Shown here: positions 17,461-26,025 of the stretch, piece after piece
How positions within the stretch are numbered: position 1 is the first letter of the stretch
Layout: every line of letters starts with the position of its first letter
NCBI GenBank assembly: GCA_944381625.1
Contig: CALWLW010000007.1
Span: 64,001-128,000 of the forward strand
DNA length: 64,000 nt
Source of the DNA: an uncultured Lachnoclostridium sp.
Lineage (GTDB): Bacteria > Bacillota > Clostridia > Lachnospirales > Lachnospiraceae
Reading direction: 5' to 3'
Made by a program: the position numbers and the translations under genes
Notes under the pieces: generated by a model
What the model was told of the DNA's origin: nothing
What the model saw: only the letters and a program-made list of their open reading frames with translations
Databases searched by the model: none

Positions 17461-18745
17461 GGACGCTGATCTCCTTACCCAGCTGTACCTCGATCACTTT
17501 CAGCTCTGTGTCGGCGATGATGGTATGGCGGCAACCCGCCTGCATCGTCACCACATCCCCGGCCTTTACCGGCTGCTCCATGCCGTCCACAATGGTCCTG
17601 CCCTCGCCGGAGATCACGGTCCACACCTCGTCCCGTCTCTCGTGACTGTGATAATTCATCCGGTGCCCCGGATTCAGCACCACCTTGATCGTCATGCTCT
17701 CATCCTCGATGTCCAGCACCCGGAAACTGCCCCAGGATTTCTCCGCAAACATGATCTGCTGATCGATCTCGTCCACATAGGGCTTGATGTAACTGGACTG
17801 CTCCTTGTCGGACACCAGGATACCTTCCGGACTGGCCGATACCACCACGTCTTTCAGGCCCATGCAGAGCACCGGCACGTCCAGCTCGTTGACCACATGC
17901 ACATTTTCGCAGTTTTCATTGAAGATCGCCTGCCCCACGCTGGCTTCTTCCATGGCCTCCGTCAGCGTGTTCCAGGTTCCCAGATCCTTCCACTGCCCGG
18001 CAAAACGCATCACCTGGATGTTATCCTCTTTCTCTACCACCGCATAGTCGAAGCTGATCCTGGTCAGCGTCTCATATTTGGAGAACAGATCTTCATAATC
18101 GGTGAAATCAATCAGTTCATGGGCTCTCCTGAGCACGTATTTCAGCTTGTACGCAAACACGCCGCCGTTCCACAGCGCGCCCTGACGGATATACGCCCCG
18201 GCGGTCGCCGCGTCCGGCTTCTCCTTAAAGGTATCCACCCGGCTTACCAGCTCCTTGTCCGCCGGGATAATATATCCATATTTTTCGCTGGGATAGGTGG
18301 GCTCGATGCCCATGAGCACCAGATTGGCCTCTCCGGTTCCCGCCAGCCTTCCCAGTTCTTTCAATGCTTCAAAATAATCCCGCTCCACATACGGGTCCAC
18401 CGGGCATACCACCACGGCCTCCTCTTCGGAGATCCCCTTCACATCATGCAGGTAGGCGGAAGCCAGGGCGATTGCCGGGAACGTATCCCTGCGGCACGGT
18501 TCCACGCACACGCCGACGCCCTCGCCCAACTGGTTGTGGATCGCAGATACCTGAGTCTTGCTGGTGGCGATGGTCACGGTGGCATCCTGATCCACGGCGC
18601 GGATCTGACGGTACACCCGCTGAACCATGGATTCATATTCCCCGTCTTCCGTTTTAAAAATCTTGATAAACTGCTTGGAGCGGATATCGTTGGAGAGCGG
18701 CCACAGCCGCTTCCCGGAACCGCCGGATAATAATACGATGTTCAT
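17429..18745 (-). CDS. manC: Mannose-1-phosphate guanylyltransferase with cupin domain
   Basis: A 438-residue protein making GDP-mannose from GTP and mannose-1-phosphate. The N-terminal nucleotidyltransferase starts with LLSGGSGKRLWPLSND, the pyrophosphorylase signature, and contains the FKEKPD motif near residue 173. The last 110 residues form a cupin (type II phosphomannose isomerase-like) with NYHSHERRDEVW and GDVVTMQAG. A separate manA follows, so the isomerase function appears twice; the cupin part may be vestigial or regulatory. Confidence 0.93.
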   Translation of the reverse strand: MNIVLLSGGSGKRLWPLSNDIRSKQFIKIFKTEDGEYESMVQRVYRQIRAVDQDATVTIATSKTQVSAIHNQLGEGVGVCVEPCRRDTFPAIALASAYLHDVKGISEEEAVVVCPVDPYVERDYFEALKELGRLAGTGEANLVLMGIEPTYPSEKYGYIIPADKELVSRVDTFKEKPDAATAGAYIRQGALWNGGVFAYKLKYVLRRAHELIDFTDYEDLFSKYETLTRISFDYAVVEKEDNIQVMRFAGQWKDLGTWNTLTEAMEEASVGQAIFNENCENVHVVNELDVPVLCMGLKDVVVSASPEGILVSDKEQSSYIKPYVDEIDQQIMFAEKSWGSFRVLDIEDESMTIKVVLNPGHRMNYHSHERRDEVWTVISGEGRTIVDGMEQPVKAGDVVTMQAGCRHTIIADTELKVIEVQLGKEISVHDKQKYNLEV

Positions 18746-18763
18746 ACCTTGTATCCTTTCTGT

Positions 18764-19708
18764 CTATCTCTCCGCACGCATGGGATTGTGCAGGAAATCC
18801 TCATACGCCAGACGGATGCCTTCCTCCAGTTCCGTGTGGTATTTCCAGCCCAGCTTCTCCAGCTTGCTCACGTCCAGGAGCTTGCGCGGCGTACCGTCGG
18901 GTTTGGAGGGATCCCATTTGATCTCGCCGGTGTAACCCACCACTTTGGCCGTCAGCTCCGTCAGTTCTTTGATCGTCAGTTCTTTACCCGTACCCACGTT
19001 CACCGTCTCGTTGCCGGAGTAATGGTTCATCAAAAATACACAGGCTTCCGCCAGATCGTCCACGTACAGGAACTCCCGAAGGGGCGTTCCGGTTCCCCAG
19101 CAGGTCACTTCCGGAAGCCCTGCCTCTTTCGCCTCATGGAAACGGCGGATCAGCGCCGGCAGCACATGGCTGTGGGTGGGATGGTAGTTGTCGTTTGGCC
19201 CATACAGGTTCGTGGGCATGGCAGAAATATAATCCGTACCGTACTGACGGTTCAGGAACTCGCAGTATTTCAGCCCTGAGATCTTCGCCAGCGCGTACGC
19301 CTCGTTGGTCTTCTCCAGTTCAGAGGTCAGAAGGCAGCTCTCCGGCATGGGCTGGGGCGCCATCCTGGGATAAATACAGGAGGAACCCAGGAACAGAAGC
19401 TTCCTGCAGCCGTTCTGCCATGCGCTGTGGATCACGTTCATCTCCAGCATCATGTTGTCGTACATGAAGTCCGCCAGAGCCTCCTGGTTAGCCACGATGC
19501 CGCCCACCTTGGCCGCTGCCAGAAATACATAATCCGGCTTCTCCTCCGCAAAAAATTTCTCCACCTCGTCCTGACGGCATAAGTTCAGCTCCTTATGGGT
19601 CCTCAGAACAAAATTGTGGTACCCTTCCTTTTCCAGCTCCCGCAGAATCGCCGAGCCCACCATGCCCCGGTGTCCTGCCACATAGATCTTCGCGTCTTTT
19701 TCCATCAT
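18764..19708 (-). CDS. fcl: GDP-L-fucose synthase
   Basis: A 314-residue short-chain dehydrogenase/reductase of the epimerase-reductase class. It has the N-terminal NADP loop [11 protein letters not shown], the SSCIYP element and the catalytic Tyr-Lys pair in YALAK. It converts GDP-4-keto-6-deoxy-mannose to GDP-L-fucose. It lies between gmd and manC with short gaps, so the operon encodes a complete de novo route to GDP-fucose. Two adjacent ATG codons (19708 and 19705) are possible starts. Confidence 0.95.
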   Translation of the reverse strand: MMEKDAKIYVAGHRGMVGSAILRELEKEGYHNFVLRTHKELNLCRQDEVEKFFAEEKPDYVFLAAAKVGGIVANQEALADFMYDNMMLEMNVIHSAWQNGCRKLLFLGSSCIYPRMAPQPMPESCLLTSELEKTNEAYALAKISGLKYCEFLNRQYGTDYISAMPTNLYGPNDNYHPTHSHVLPALIRRFHEAKEAGLPEVTCWGTGTPLREFLYVDDLAEACVFLMNHYSGNETVNVGTGKELTIKELTELTAKVVGYTGEIKWDPSKPDGTPRKLLDVSKLEKLGWKYHTELEEGIRLAYEDFLHNPMRAER

Positions 19709-19734
19709 CGTATCTTCCCTCTCTTCGCCGTATC

Positions 19735-20790
19735 TTATTTCTGAGCCGCGGCTTTCATGGCCGCCTCTCTTTTGGCCAGAGCGCGATCATGTTCCGCCAT
19801 GATCCGCACCAGCTCCTCATAGCTGGTCTTCTGCGGATTCCAGCCCAGCACAGTCCTGGCTTTCGTGGGATCTCCCCATAAGTTATCCACATCCGTGGGG
19901 CGGAACCATGCGGGATTTACACATACCAGCATCTTTCCGGTGGCTTTGTCATATCCTTTTTCCTCCAGGCCGCTGCCTTCCCAGCGAAGCTCGATGCCGT
20001 TGGCCCGGAACGCTTTCTCCGTAAAATCACGCACCGTATGCTGCTCGCCCGTGGCGATGACAAAATCCTCCGGCACCTCCTGCTGGAGAATCAGCCACAT
20101 ACATTCCACATAATCCTTGGCGTATCCCCAGTCACGCAGAGAATCCATGTTGCCCAGCTCCAGATGATCCTGAAGTCCCTCCGCGATCCTTCCTGCGGCC
20201 AGCGTAATCTTCCTGGTAACAAAATTCTCCCCGCGGCGCTCGGATTCATGGTTGAACAGGATACCGTTCACCGCAAACATGCCGTAAGCCTCCCGGTACT
20301 CCTTCGTGATCCAGAATCCGTACTGCTTGGCCACCGCGTAGGGGCTGTACGGATGGAACGGCGTCGTCTCCTTCTGGGGAACCTCCTCCACCTTTCCATA
20401 AAGCTCCGATGTGGACGCCTGGTAGATCTTCGTCTTTTTCGTAAGACCCAGGATACGGACTGCTTCCAGAATCCTCAGCACGCCGATGGCGTCCACCTCC
20501 CCGGAATATTCCGGCACGTCGAAGGACACCTGTACGTGGGACTGGGCCGCCAGATTGTAGATCTCATCCGGCTGTACCAGGCTGATGATCCGCATCAGAG
20601 ACGAAGAATCCGACAGATCCCCGTCGTGAAGGGTCACCGCGTTCTTCTCAATCAGATGGTCGATGCGGGATGTGTTGGAGATGGAGGCGCGTCTGGTCAC
20701 GCCATGCACCTCATACCCTTTTTCCAGCAGAAACTCCGCCAGATAAGAGCCGTCCTGTCCTGTGATACCTGTGATCAATGCTTTTTTCAT
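19735..20790 (-). CDS. gmd: GDP-mannose 4,6-dehydratase
   Basis: A protein of about 351 residues when started at the ATG at 20790, which has GAGGAAG upstream and begins with the conserved [19 protein letters not shown] Rossmann loop. An upstream in-frame extension lacks homology and is rejected. The catalytic region includes STSELYG and the YAVAK Tyr-Lys pair. It forms GDP-4-keto-6-deoxy-mannose, the first committed step to GDP-fucose. It is the first gene of the operon and faces an AraC-type regulator across about 300 bases. Confidence 0.96.
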   Translation of the reverse strand: MKKALITGITGQDGSYLAEFLLEKGYEVHGVTRRASISNTSRIDHLIEKNAVTLHDGDLSDSSSLMRIISLVQPDEIYNLAAQSHVQVSFDVPEYSGEVDAIGVLRILEAVRILGLTKKTKIYQASTSELYGKVEEVPQKETTPFHPYSPYAVAKQYGFWITKEYREAYGMFAVNGILFNHESERRGENFVTRKITLAAGRIAEGLQDHLELGNMDSLRDWGYAKDYVECMWLILQQEVPEDFVIATGEQHTVRDFTEKAFRANGIELRWEGSGLEEKGYDKATGKMLVCVNPAWFRPTDVDNLWGDPTKARTVLGWNPQKTSYEELVRIMAEHDRALAKREAAMKAAAQK

Positions 20791-21096
20791 ATGCTTCCTC
20801 AACTTTCTCATGTATTCTGGCCACACGGGACTTGCCCCGCATGACATTTTCCCTGCAAATCCGTGCACATCCACCGGAGGTGCTAAGAAAATGATGATTT
20901 CATCGTCGTTTCCTTAGATATTGTAATCAAGTCGATTTCCGATTATAAGTGTATATCTTGCAGACTACTAGCACAATATTGACTTTTTTGATATACTGGT
21001 TTTGGACCAGATTATGATCCGTCGTCATTTTATTCCCGCCCACAGCAAGCCAAGCGGGCATAACTCGCACCCAGATAGCAGAAAGGAGAAAATCAG
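20791..21096. promoter_or_regulatory. Divergent control region between gmd and the AraC gene
   Basis: About 306 bases without a gene. On the minus strand a consensus TATAAT (20942-20947) has no recognisable -35 at 16-18 bases, which suggests activator dependence. Downstream of it, 20883-20917 forms a long stem (15 of 16 positions paired, two as G-T) in the gmd leader. On the plus side a small CTGGT/ACCAG dyad near 20996-21010 precedes the AraC gene. Confidence 0.5.
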
Positions 21097-21957
21097 ATGG
21101 ATGCATCGCTGTTTCAGGGCAATCTGGTAAATTCCAGCCGGATTCTCTACACCCCTTCTGTATTTGCCAAGACAAACCTGATCCACTTACAGGAGATCGG
21201 AACCCTGCAGGCGCAGAAACCTCACACCAGCAAAAGGGAAAATCTTGCCTCCTACTTATTTTTTATTGTACAGGACGGTTCCGGAACGCTGGAATATGAC
21301 GGCCGCACCTACCCGCTGACCCGCGGCGCGTGCGTCTTTCTGGACTGCCGCAGACCCTATTCCCACCGTACCTCCGAAGATCTGTGGACGTTGAAATGGG
21401 CCCATTTTTATGGACCCAACATGAACGGAATCTATGAAAAATATGTGGAGCGCGGCGGCGCGCCCGCCTTCCGCACCCAGCGTCCCCAGGTCTACGCCGC
21501 GCTGCTGGACCAACTCTATGAGATCGCCGCTTCCAACGCCTATATCCGGGACATGAAAATCTATGAGACCCTCACCTCCCTCTTAACGCATTTAATGGAG
21601 GAGAGCTGGAATCCCTCCGAAAACGGCCGCAGCGCCGCCCGCAGGCGGGATCTTCAGAACGTGAAAGAATACCTGGATCAGAATTACCAGAAGAAGATCT
21701 CCCTGGACAGTCTGGCGGAGCTTTTCTACATCAACAAATTCTATCTGACCAGAATCTTCCGGGAGCAATTTGGGCTCTCCATCAACAGCTATCTGGCCCA
21801 GGTGCGCATCACCCACGCCAAACAGCTCCTGCGTTTCACCGATCTTCCGGTGGAAAAGATCGCACATGAATGCGGCATGAGCGACGCCAACTATTTTTCC
21901 AGGATGTTCAAAAAAGTAGAGGGAGTCACACCGGGAGAATTCCGGCGGAGGTGGTGA
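21097..21957 (+). CDS. AraC family transcriptional regulator
   Basis: A 286-residue regulator. The N-terminal 150 residues look like a cupin-type sensing domain (LEYDGRTYPLTRGACVFLD). The C-terminal 100 residues hold two helix-turn-helix motifs, including SLAELFYINKFYLTRIFRE and IAHECGMSDANYFSRMFKK. It is divergent from the GDP-fucose operon, whose promoter lacks a -35 box, so it is the likely activator of that operon (inference). AAGGAG precedes the ATG. It converges with rarA, 39 bases apart. Confidence 0.92.
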   Translation: MDASLFQGNLVNSSRILYTPSVFAKTNLIHLQEIGTLQAQKPHTSKRENLASYLFFIVQDGSGTLEYDGRTYPLTRGACVFLDCRRPYSHRTSEDLWTLKWAHFYGPNMNGIYEKYVERGGAPAFRTQRPQVYAALLDQLYEIAASNAYIRDMKIYETLTSLLTHLMEESWNPSENGRSAARRRDLQNVKEYLDQNYQKKISLDSLAELFYINKFYLTRIFREQFGLSINSYLAQVRITHAKQLLRFTDLPVEKIAHECGMSDANYFSRMFKKVEGVTPGEFRRRW

Positions 21958-21996
21958 GGGGACGCCGTTCCCTCGCCACAGGCCATACATTCAATA

Positions 21997-23325
21997 TCAT
22001 TTTCCGCCGTCCTCTTTCCACCGCAGAATCTCCTCCAGCCGTCTCTTCACCTTCTCCTCCTGTCCCTGATCCGTGGGATGATAGTAGCGCCGCCCCGCCA
22101 GGCTGTCGGGCATGCACTGCATCCGGGACAACTTTTCTTCTGTGTCATGGGCATAAACATACCCTTTCCCGTAATTCAGTTCTTTCATCAGTCCGGTGGG
22201 CGCATTGCAGATCTGCAGAGGCACCGGTTCCGCCGGCAACTCTTTCACATCTTTCTTGCAGGCTTCACAGGCCATATACAGCGCGTTGGACTTGGGCGCC
22301 ATGGAGAGATAGACCACCGCATGGGTCAGGTGTACGTCACACTCCGGCATCCCCAGAAAATGACAGGCCTGGTAGACGGATACCGTAAGCGGCAATGCCT
22401 GGGGATCCGCCATCCCCACGTCCTCGCTGGCAAAACGGATCAGCCTTCTGGCGATATACAGCGGGTCCTCCCCGCCGTCCAGCATCCGGCACATCCAGTA
22501 CACGGCGGCGTCCGGGTCGCTGTTGCGCATGGATTTGTGGAGCGCGGAGATCAGGTTATAATGCTCCTCTCCATTTTTATCATAGAGCAGAGAACGGCGG
22601 TTCATACACTGGGCCAGAACCTCGTCGTCCACATGGATCAATCCTTCCGCGTCCATCTCGCCGTTCAACACCGCCATCTCCAGCGTATTCAGGGCTGTTC
22701 TGGCGTCTCCGTTGGCAAAACGGGAGATGGCCTCCAGATGCTCTTCCCCGATCACAATACGCATATCCCCAAAGCCTTTCGGGCTTCTCAGCGCATGATG
22801 CAGAAGTTCCAGCAGATCTCCCTCCTCCAGCGCCTTCAGCACGAATACTTTGCATCTGGACAAAAGCGCAGAATTGATCTCAAAGGACGGATTTTCCGTG
22901 GTTGCCCCCACCAGGATGATACTGCCCTTCTCCACATAAGGGAGAAACGCATCCTGCTGGGCCTTGTTAAAACGGTGGATCTCGTCCACAAACAGCAGTG
23001 TGCGGATGCCCATCTGCCGGTTCTGCTCCGCCTGCGCCATCACCTCGCGGATCTCCCGGATTCCGCTGGTCACCGCGCTGAATTCAATAAAAGAAGCCTG
23101 CGTCCGGTTGGCGATAATTCTCGCCAGCGTGGTCTTCCCCACTCCCGGCGGCCCCCAGAAAATCATGGAAGACACCTGATCCCGCTCAATGAGCTGACGC
23201 AGGATCTTTCCCTTTCCCAGCAGATGCTTCTGCCCCACATATTCCTCCAGACTTTCCGGCCGCAGGCGGCTGGCCAGCGGCGCGCTGGTCCGGCGGTCGT
23301 CAAAAAGACTTAATTGCTCCATCAT
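21997..23325 (-). CDS. rarA: Replication-associated recombination protein A (AAA+ ATPase)
   Basis: A 442-residue clamp-loader-like AAA+ protein (MgsA/RarA/WRNIP1 family) that acts at stalled replication forks. Walker A is GPPGVGKTT near residue 50, Walker B is LLFVDEIHRF and the sensor region is GATTENPSFEINSALLSRC. The C-terminal MgsA domain contains DPLYIARRLIRFASEDVG. AAGGAG precedes the ATG by seven bases. It is a stand-alone gene between two convergent or divergent neighbours. Confidence 0.95.
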   Translation of the reverse strand: MMEQLSLFDDRRTSAPLASRLRPESLEEYVGQKHLLGKGKILRQLIERDQVSSMIFWGPPGVGKTTLARIIANRTQASFIEFSAVTSGIREIREVMAQAEQNRQMGIRTLLFVDEIHRFNKAQQDAFLPYVEKGSIILVGATTENPSFEINSALLSRCKVFVLKALEEGDLLELLHHALRSPKGFGDMRIVIGEEHLEAISRFANGDARTALNTLEMAVLNGEMDAEGLIHVDDEVLAQCMNRRSLLYDKNGEEHYNLISALHKSMRNSDPDAAVYWMCRMLDGGEDPLYIARRLIRFASEDVGMADPQALPLTVSVYQACHFLGMPECDVHLTHAVVYLSMAPKSNALYMACEACKKDVKELPAEPVPLQICNAPTGLMKELNYGKGYVYAHDTEEKLSRMQCMPDSLAGRRYYHPTDQGQEEKVKRRLEEILRWKEDGGK

Positions 23326-23418
23326 GGCCCTTCTCCTTCTTCACGCAAAACATATGTTCTATCTGTATTATAGTTCCATTTCTGGCAATCCACAACCTGT
23401 AAAATGCTTTACTTTTCA

Positions 23419-23437
23419 TACTATGTATTGTATAGTA
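23419..23437 (+). promoter_or_regulatory. Likely PadR operator
   Basis: A 19-base dyad reading TACTAT....ATAGTA, with seven of nine positions paired. It ends 20 bases before the padR start codon and overlaps the probable -10 region. PadR proteins usually repress their own operon through such sites. Confidence 0.6.
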
Positions 23438-23457
23438 ATATGGAATGGAGGTATTCA

Positions 23458-23781
23458 ATGGATGCTCAAGTAAAAAAAGGGCTGTTGGAATACTGTGTGC
23501 TGGCCGAGCTGCGTCAAAAGGAATCCTACGGCTATCAGATCATCCGGGATCTGTCCGGCTGTATCGAGATCTCCGAGTCCACGCTGTACCCCATCCTGCG
23601 CAGGCTGGAATCCAACGGCCACGTGGACACCTATCAGGTGGAGTACCACAGCCGAATACGAAAATATTACCGCATCACCCAGAAAGGGGAAGCGCATCTG
23701 AACCAGTTTATCCGGGAACAGGACGAACTGCTCCGGGTCATTGCATTTATCTCAGGGAAAGGCAGGGAAGAACATGAATAA
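23458..23781 (+). CDS. PadR family transcriptional regulator
   Basis: A protein of about 107 residues when started at the ATG at 23458, which has GGAGGT upstream. Upstream in-frame codons lie in the operator and are rejected. It has the PadR winged helix: LEYCVLAELRQKESYGYQI, then ESTLYPILRRLESNGHV and the wing RKYYRITQKG. It precedes and overlaps by eight bases a HAAS-domain membrane protein, a common pairing in Firmicutes in which the regulator controls the membrane protein. Confidence 0.93.
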   Translation: MDAQVKKGLLEYCVLAELRQKESYGYQIIRDLSGCIEISESTLYPILRRLESNGHVDTYQVEYHSRIRKYYRITQKGEAHLNQFIREQDELLRVIAFISGKGREEHE

Positions 23782-24226
23782 AAGGAATTTCTTGAAAGAA
23801 CTGAAAAAAGAGCTGAGACGCCTGAAAGCGTCCGAGATACAGAAACATCTCAGCTATTACGAAGAGATGATTTCCGATATGACCGAACACAACATGTCAG
23901 AGGCGGAGGCGGTCGCACGGATCGGCTCTCCCAAAGACGCGGCCAGAGAGATCCTGGAATCCGCGTCCGCCGGAGATCTCCGAAGCAAAAATACCGCCGG
24001 AATCGTCCTGACTGCGGCCAGCGCCGTGCTTATCGCCGTCAGTCTGTACCTTACCTGGAAAACCAGTTCCCCCAATGCCGCCGTATCCATCATCGGGGGC
24101 GCGGACGGCCCCACCAGCATCTTCATCGCCGGGCGCATCAGCCGTCCCGTCCTGCTGTATGCGGCGACTGCCGGGGTCCTTATGGCAACCATTCTTTATT
24201 ATATAAGACGCCGCTGCAGGAAATAA
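23774..24226 (+). CDS. HAAS/DUF1700-type membrane protein with GADGPT motif
   Basis: A 150-residue protein. The first 70 residues are charged and helical with YYEEMISDM and EAEAVARIGSPKDAA, as in HAAS (DUF1700) proteins paired with PadR. Two hydrophobic segments follow (about residues 78-96 and 123-140). Between them lies IIGGADGPTSIFIAG, a sequence otherwise typical of the beta subunit of sodium-pumping decarboxylases. The start ATG at 23774 overlaps the padR stop. Function is unknown; the pair may respond to membrane or envelope stress. Confidence 0.8.
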   Translation: MNKRNFLKELKKELRRLKASEIQKHLSYYEEMISDMTEHNMSEAEAVARIGSPKDAAREILESASAGDLRSKNTAGIVLTAASAVLIAVSLYLTWKTSSPNAAVSIIGGADGPTSIFIAGRISRPVLLYAATAGVLMATILYYIRRRCRK

Positions 24227-24231
24227 TACCA

Positions 24232-24284
24232 GTTACCGTTCACTCGTAAGCCAGACTTTGCAAATGGCGCGTGTGAACTGTAAC
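24232..24284. repeat. Palindromic-ended repeat (GTTAC-n-GTTCAC)
   Basis: A 53-base element with ends GTTACcGTTCAC and GTGAACtGTAAC, an inverted repeat with one central mismatch. The end pattern is reminiscent of the GTAACTATTCAGCC ends at 14038 and 37641. It could be a terminator of the upstream pair or a REP-like element. Confidence 0.45.
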
Positions 24285-24310
24285 GAATGTCACTCTGGAA
24301 CCGGCACAAA

Positions 24311-24339
24311 TTGACAATGGAAAGATTTGGTACTAGAAT
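24311..24339 (+). promoter_or_regulatory. Promoter of the phosphatidyltransferase gene
   Basis: TTGACA (24311-24316) and TAGAAT (24334-24339) with 17-base spacing, about 40 bases upstream of the start codon. Confidence 0.75.
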
Positions 24340-24386
24340 GAGACCGAAAACCGGTATATTTCTCACCAAAGGAAGGACTGTTTATC

Positions 24387-24947
24387 ATGAAAACCTCCGG
24401 GCATTCGGAAAACAGGATTTTAACTGTACCCAATCTATTGTCTTTGTTCCGGCTCCTGCTGATCCCTGTCTTTGTCCATCAATACCTGCAGGAAAACTAT
24501 ACTGCCACCGGGCTGCTGCTCCTGCTCTCCGGCCTGACAGATATGGCCGACGGCTTTATCGCCAGACATTTTCACGCAGTCAGCAATCTGGGCAAGATCC
24601 TCGACCCTGTGGCAGACAAGCTTACACAGGTCTCCATGCTGATCTGCCTGGTCAGCCGTTATCCGCTTATGCTGATCCTGGTTATCATCATGATCTTCAA
24701 GGAATTGTTCATGAGCATCTCCGGCGTCCTGGTCATCCACAAGACAGGGACGGTCTTTGGAGCGGACTGGCACGGCAAAGCGGCCACGATCCTGCTCTAT
24801 CTCACCATGTTTATCCATGTATTCTGGATCAGCATCCCGGCCGCCGTATCCAATGTTCTGATCGGCGCATGCGCCGTCATGCTGGCCGTCTCGCTGGTAC
24901 TGTATGGGATTCATCATATAAAAGCGCTGAAAGGCGCCGTAAAATAA
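24387..24947 (+). CDS. CDP-alcohol phosphatidyltransferase (PgsA-like)
   Basis: A 186-residue membrane enzyme with five to six hydrophobic segments. The signature D-x2-D-G-x2-A-R-x8-G-x3-D-x3-D is complete, from DMADGFIAR to GKILDPVADK around residues 53-77. Such enzymes join CDP-diacylglycerol to glycerol-3-phosphate or another alcohol. PgsA is the closest general match by size, but the genuine housekeeping pgsA may lie elsewhere, so no symbol is given. GGAAGG precedes the ATG. Confidence 0.85.
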   Translation: MKTSGHSENRILTVPNLLSLFRLLLIPVFVHQYLQENYTATGLLLLLSGLTDMADGFIARHFHAVSNLGKILDPVADKLTQVSMLICLVSRYPLMLILVIIMIFKELFMSISGVLVIHKTGTVFGADWHGKAATILLYLTMFIHVFWISIPAAVSNVLIGACAVMLAVSLVLYGIHHIKALKGAVK

Positions 24948-25057
24948 TCAAGCTGGTGGGCCAAACGATGCCCTTGCTTAATCATGTCATGGATTGCAGG
25001 CTTTTCGGAGCCTGTTTTCTTTTTCTGCGAAAACTGTTACTCCAGCAAATCGTTCCT

Positions 25058-25756
25058 CTACTTTTGTGACAACCCTGTCGATTGTTGCTTGCTATCAGTA
25101 TTAGCAATCCTTGTCTCCAATTCTTCAATTTGTTTTTTCCATTCTTCGCGCTCTATTTTGAGTGCTCGCAGGATCTCTTCTTTTTCATTGAGAATGGCTT
25201 CAGTATCTGATAGCTTTTGTCCCATCTGTATGTATTCATACATGAAGCTTGGAAAATATTTTCGTAGAACCAACTCTTCGATTTTCTTATATGTATCGGA
25301 AGAAAGGGGAATCACTCCATGCTGCTGATACAGGATTCGATTTACACTAAGTGTTCGAATGTCATTCAGCTTTAACACAGAATCATGACTAATAAATGAA
25401 AAATCACTGTTTTTCAATAAATACAGATCACTTTTAGAATTGGGGAAATCTATAGGATGATAAACATCAGGATGTTTAACTGGATTATAGGAGAAAATTG
25501 GAAGTACATAAAGCAATTTTTGTTTTACTCCAATCACAAGACCTCTGTGTTCATAAGACATTTCAGGTTGAAAATTCTTTCCAAATTCAAATTGGTATAT
25601 TTCTCCCTTTTTTACCGTTCTGTATCTATATTGCTTTAATCTGCTGTCCGCCCAGCGATAATCAGCTTTAGAAAAACGGTCAATCTCATCTGTACTGAAA
25701 CCGTTGGAAAGAATAACATCCGTAGTCTTATTTTGTGCTTTTAAATATTCTTTCAA
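25058..25756 (-). CDS. MazF/PemK-like protein with C-terminal coiled coil
   Basis: A protein of about 232 residues when started at the TTG at 25756, which has AAGGAG nine bases upstream; an upstream TTG at 25849 would translate RNA hairpins and is rejected. The middle part resembles MazF/PemK ribonucleases: KKGEIYQFEFGKNF, then HRGLVIGV, LLYVLPIF and the characteristic LNDIRTLSVNRI. The last 55 residues are a Glu/Lys-rich coiled coil. The gene is more AT-rich than its neighbours. No protein antitoxin gene is adjacent. Instead, a structured leader and a terminator precede it, which resembles type III toxin-antitoxin layout. Family assignment is by motif reading and is fairly but not fully sure. 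Confidence 0.65.
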   Translation of the reverse strand: MKEYLKAQNKTTDVILSNGFSTDEIDRFSKADYRWADSRLKQYRYRTVKKGEIYQFEFGKNFQPEMSYEHRGLVIGVKQKLLYVLPIFSYNPVKHPDVYHPIDFPNSKSDLYLLKNSDFSFISHDSVLKLNDIRTLSVNRILYQQHGVIPLSSDTYKKIEELVLRKYFPSFMYEYIQMGQKLSDTEAILNEKEEILRALKIEREEWKKQIEELETRIANTDSKQQSTGLSQK

Positions 25757-25786
25757 ATAATCATGCTCCTTAGTTGATTTTATATG

Positions 25787-25990
25787 AAAAAAAGGGTACG
25801 GTGCTAACCATACCCTACTCTGGTAAACCAGAGAGACCTCGTCGGTCAAATTATCCTTTCAGAAACGGTCTCGTCGACCAAAAACACTTGTTAGCAAGCG
25901 TGAAGGATCAATTGAAATCTTTTAATCATATTATACACAAAATTCTCAAAAATCTACAGTAAAATATTTCTGTAAATATTTTCTATTTAC
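25787..25990 (-). ncRNA. Structured leader RNA ending in an intrinsic terminator ahead of the MazF-like gene
   Basis: The minus-strand transcript from the promoter at 25997-26025 would form several hairpins. CTTG/CAAG lies at 25887-25898. GGTC-GACGA-GACC is at 25867-25879 and GACC-GACGA-GGTC at 25835-25847; these two have the same loop, swapped arms and centres 32 bases apart. CTCTGG/CCAGAG is at 25818-25833. The last is AGGGTA/TACCCT (25793-25816) followed by seven T. The GAGACC and GGTCTC arms can also pair with each other, giving an alternative fold. It may be an RNA antitoxin or an attenuator. Confidence 0.5.
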
Positions 25991-26025
25991 AATGTCATTG
26001 TATGGCAACGCCGCAAAAATGTCAA
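25988..26025 (-). promoter_or_regulatory. Promoter and dyad upstream of the MazF-like gene
   Basis: On the minus strand, TTGACA (26020-26025) and TACAAT (25997-26002) with 17-base spacing. The palindrome TACAATGTCATTGTA (25988-26002) covers the -10 box and is a good candidate for an operator. A second perfect 9-bp dyad, AAAATATTT/AAATATTTT, lies at 25961-25982. Confidence 0.65.

Noticed and set aside
15859-17469. Long plus-strand open frame of more than 500 codons
   Set aside because: It is antisense to the phosphohexomutase and manA genes, has no family resemblance, and reflects the high third-position GC of those genes. The same applies to long frames opposite rarA, manC, ileS, glgP and ribBA.
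20791-20874. N-terminal extension of gmd
   Set aside because: The added 28 residues have no homology, and the ATG at 20790 has a good ribosome binding site and begins the conserved Rossmann loop.
25757-25849. N-terminal extension of the MazF-like protein from the TTG at 25849
   Set aside because: It would translate through the hairpins and terminator of the leader, lacks a ribosome binding site, and adds no family-like sequence.
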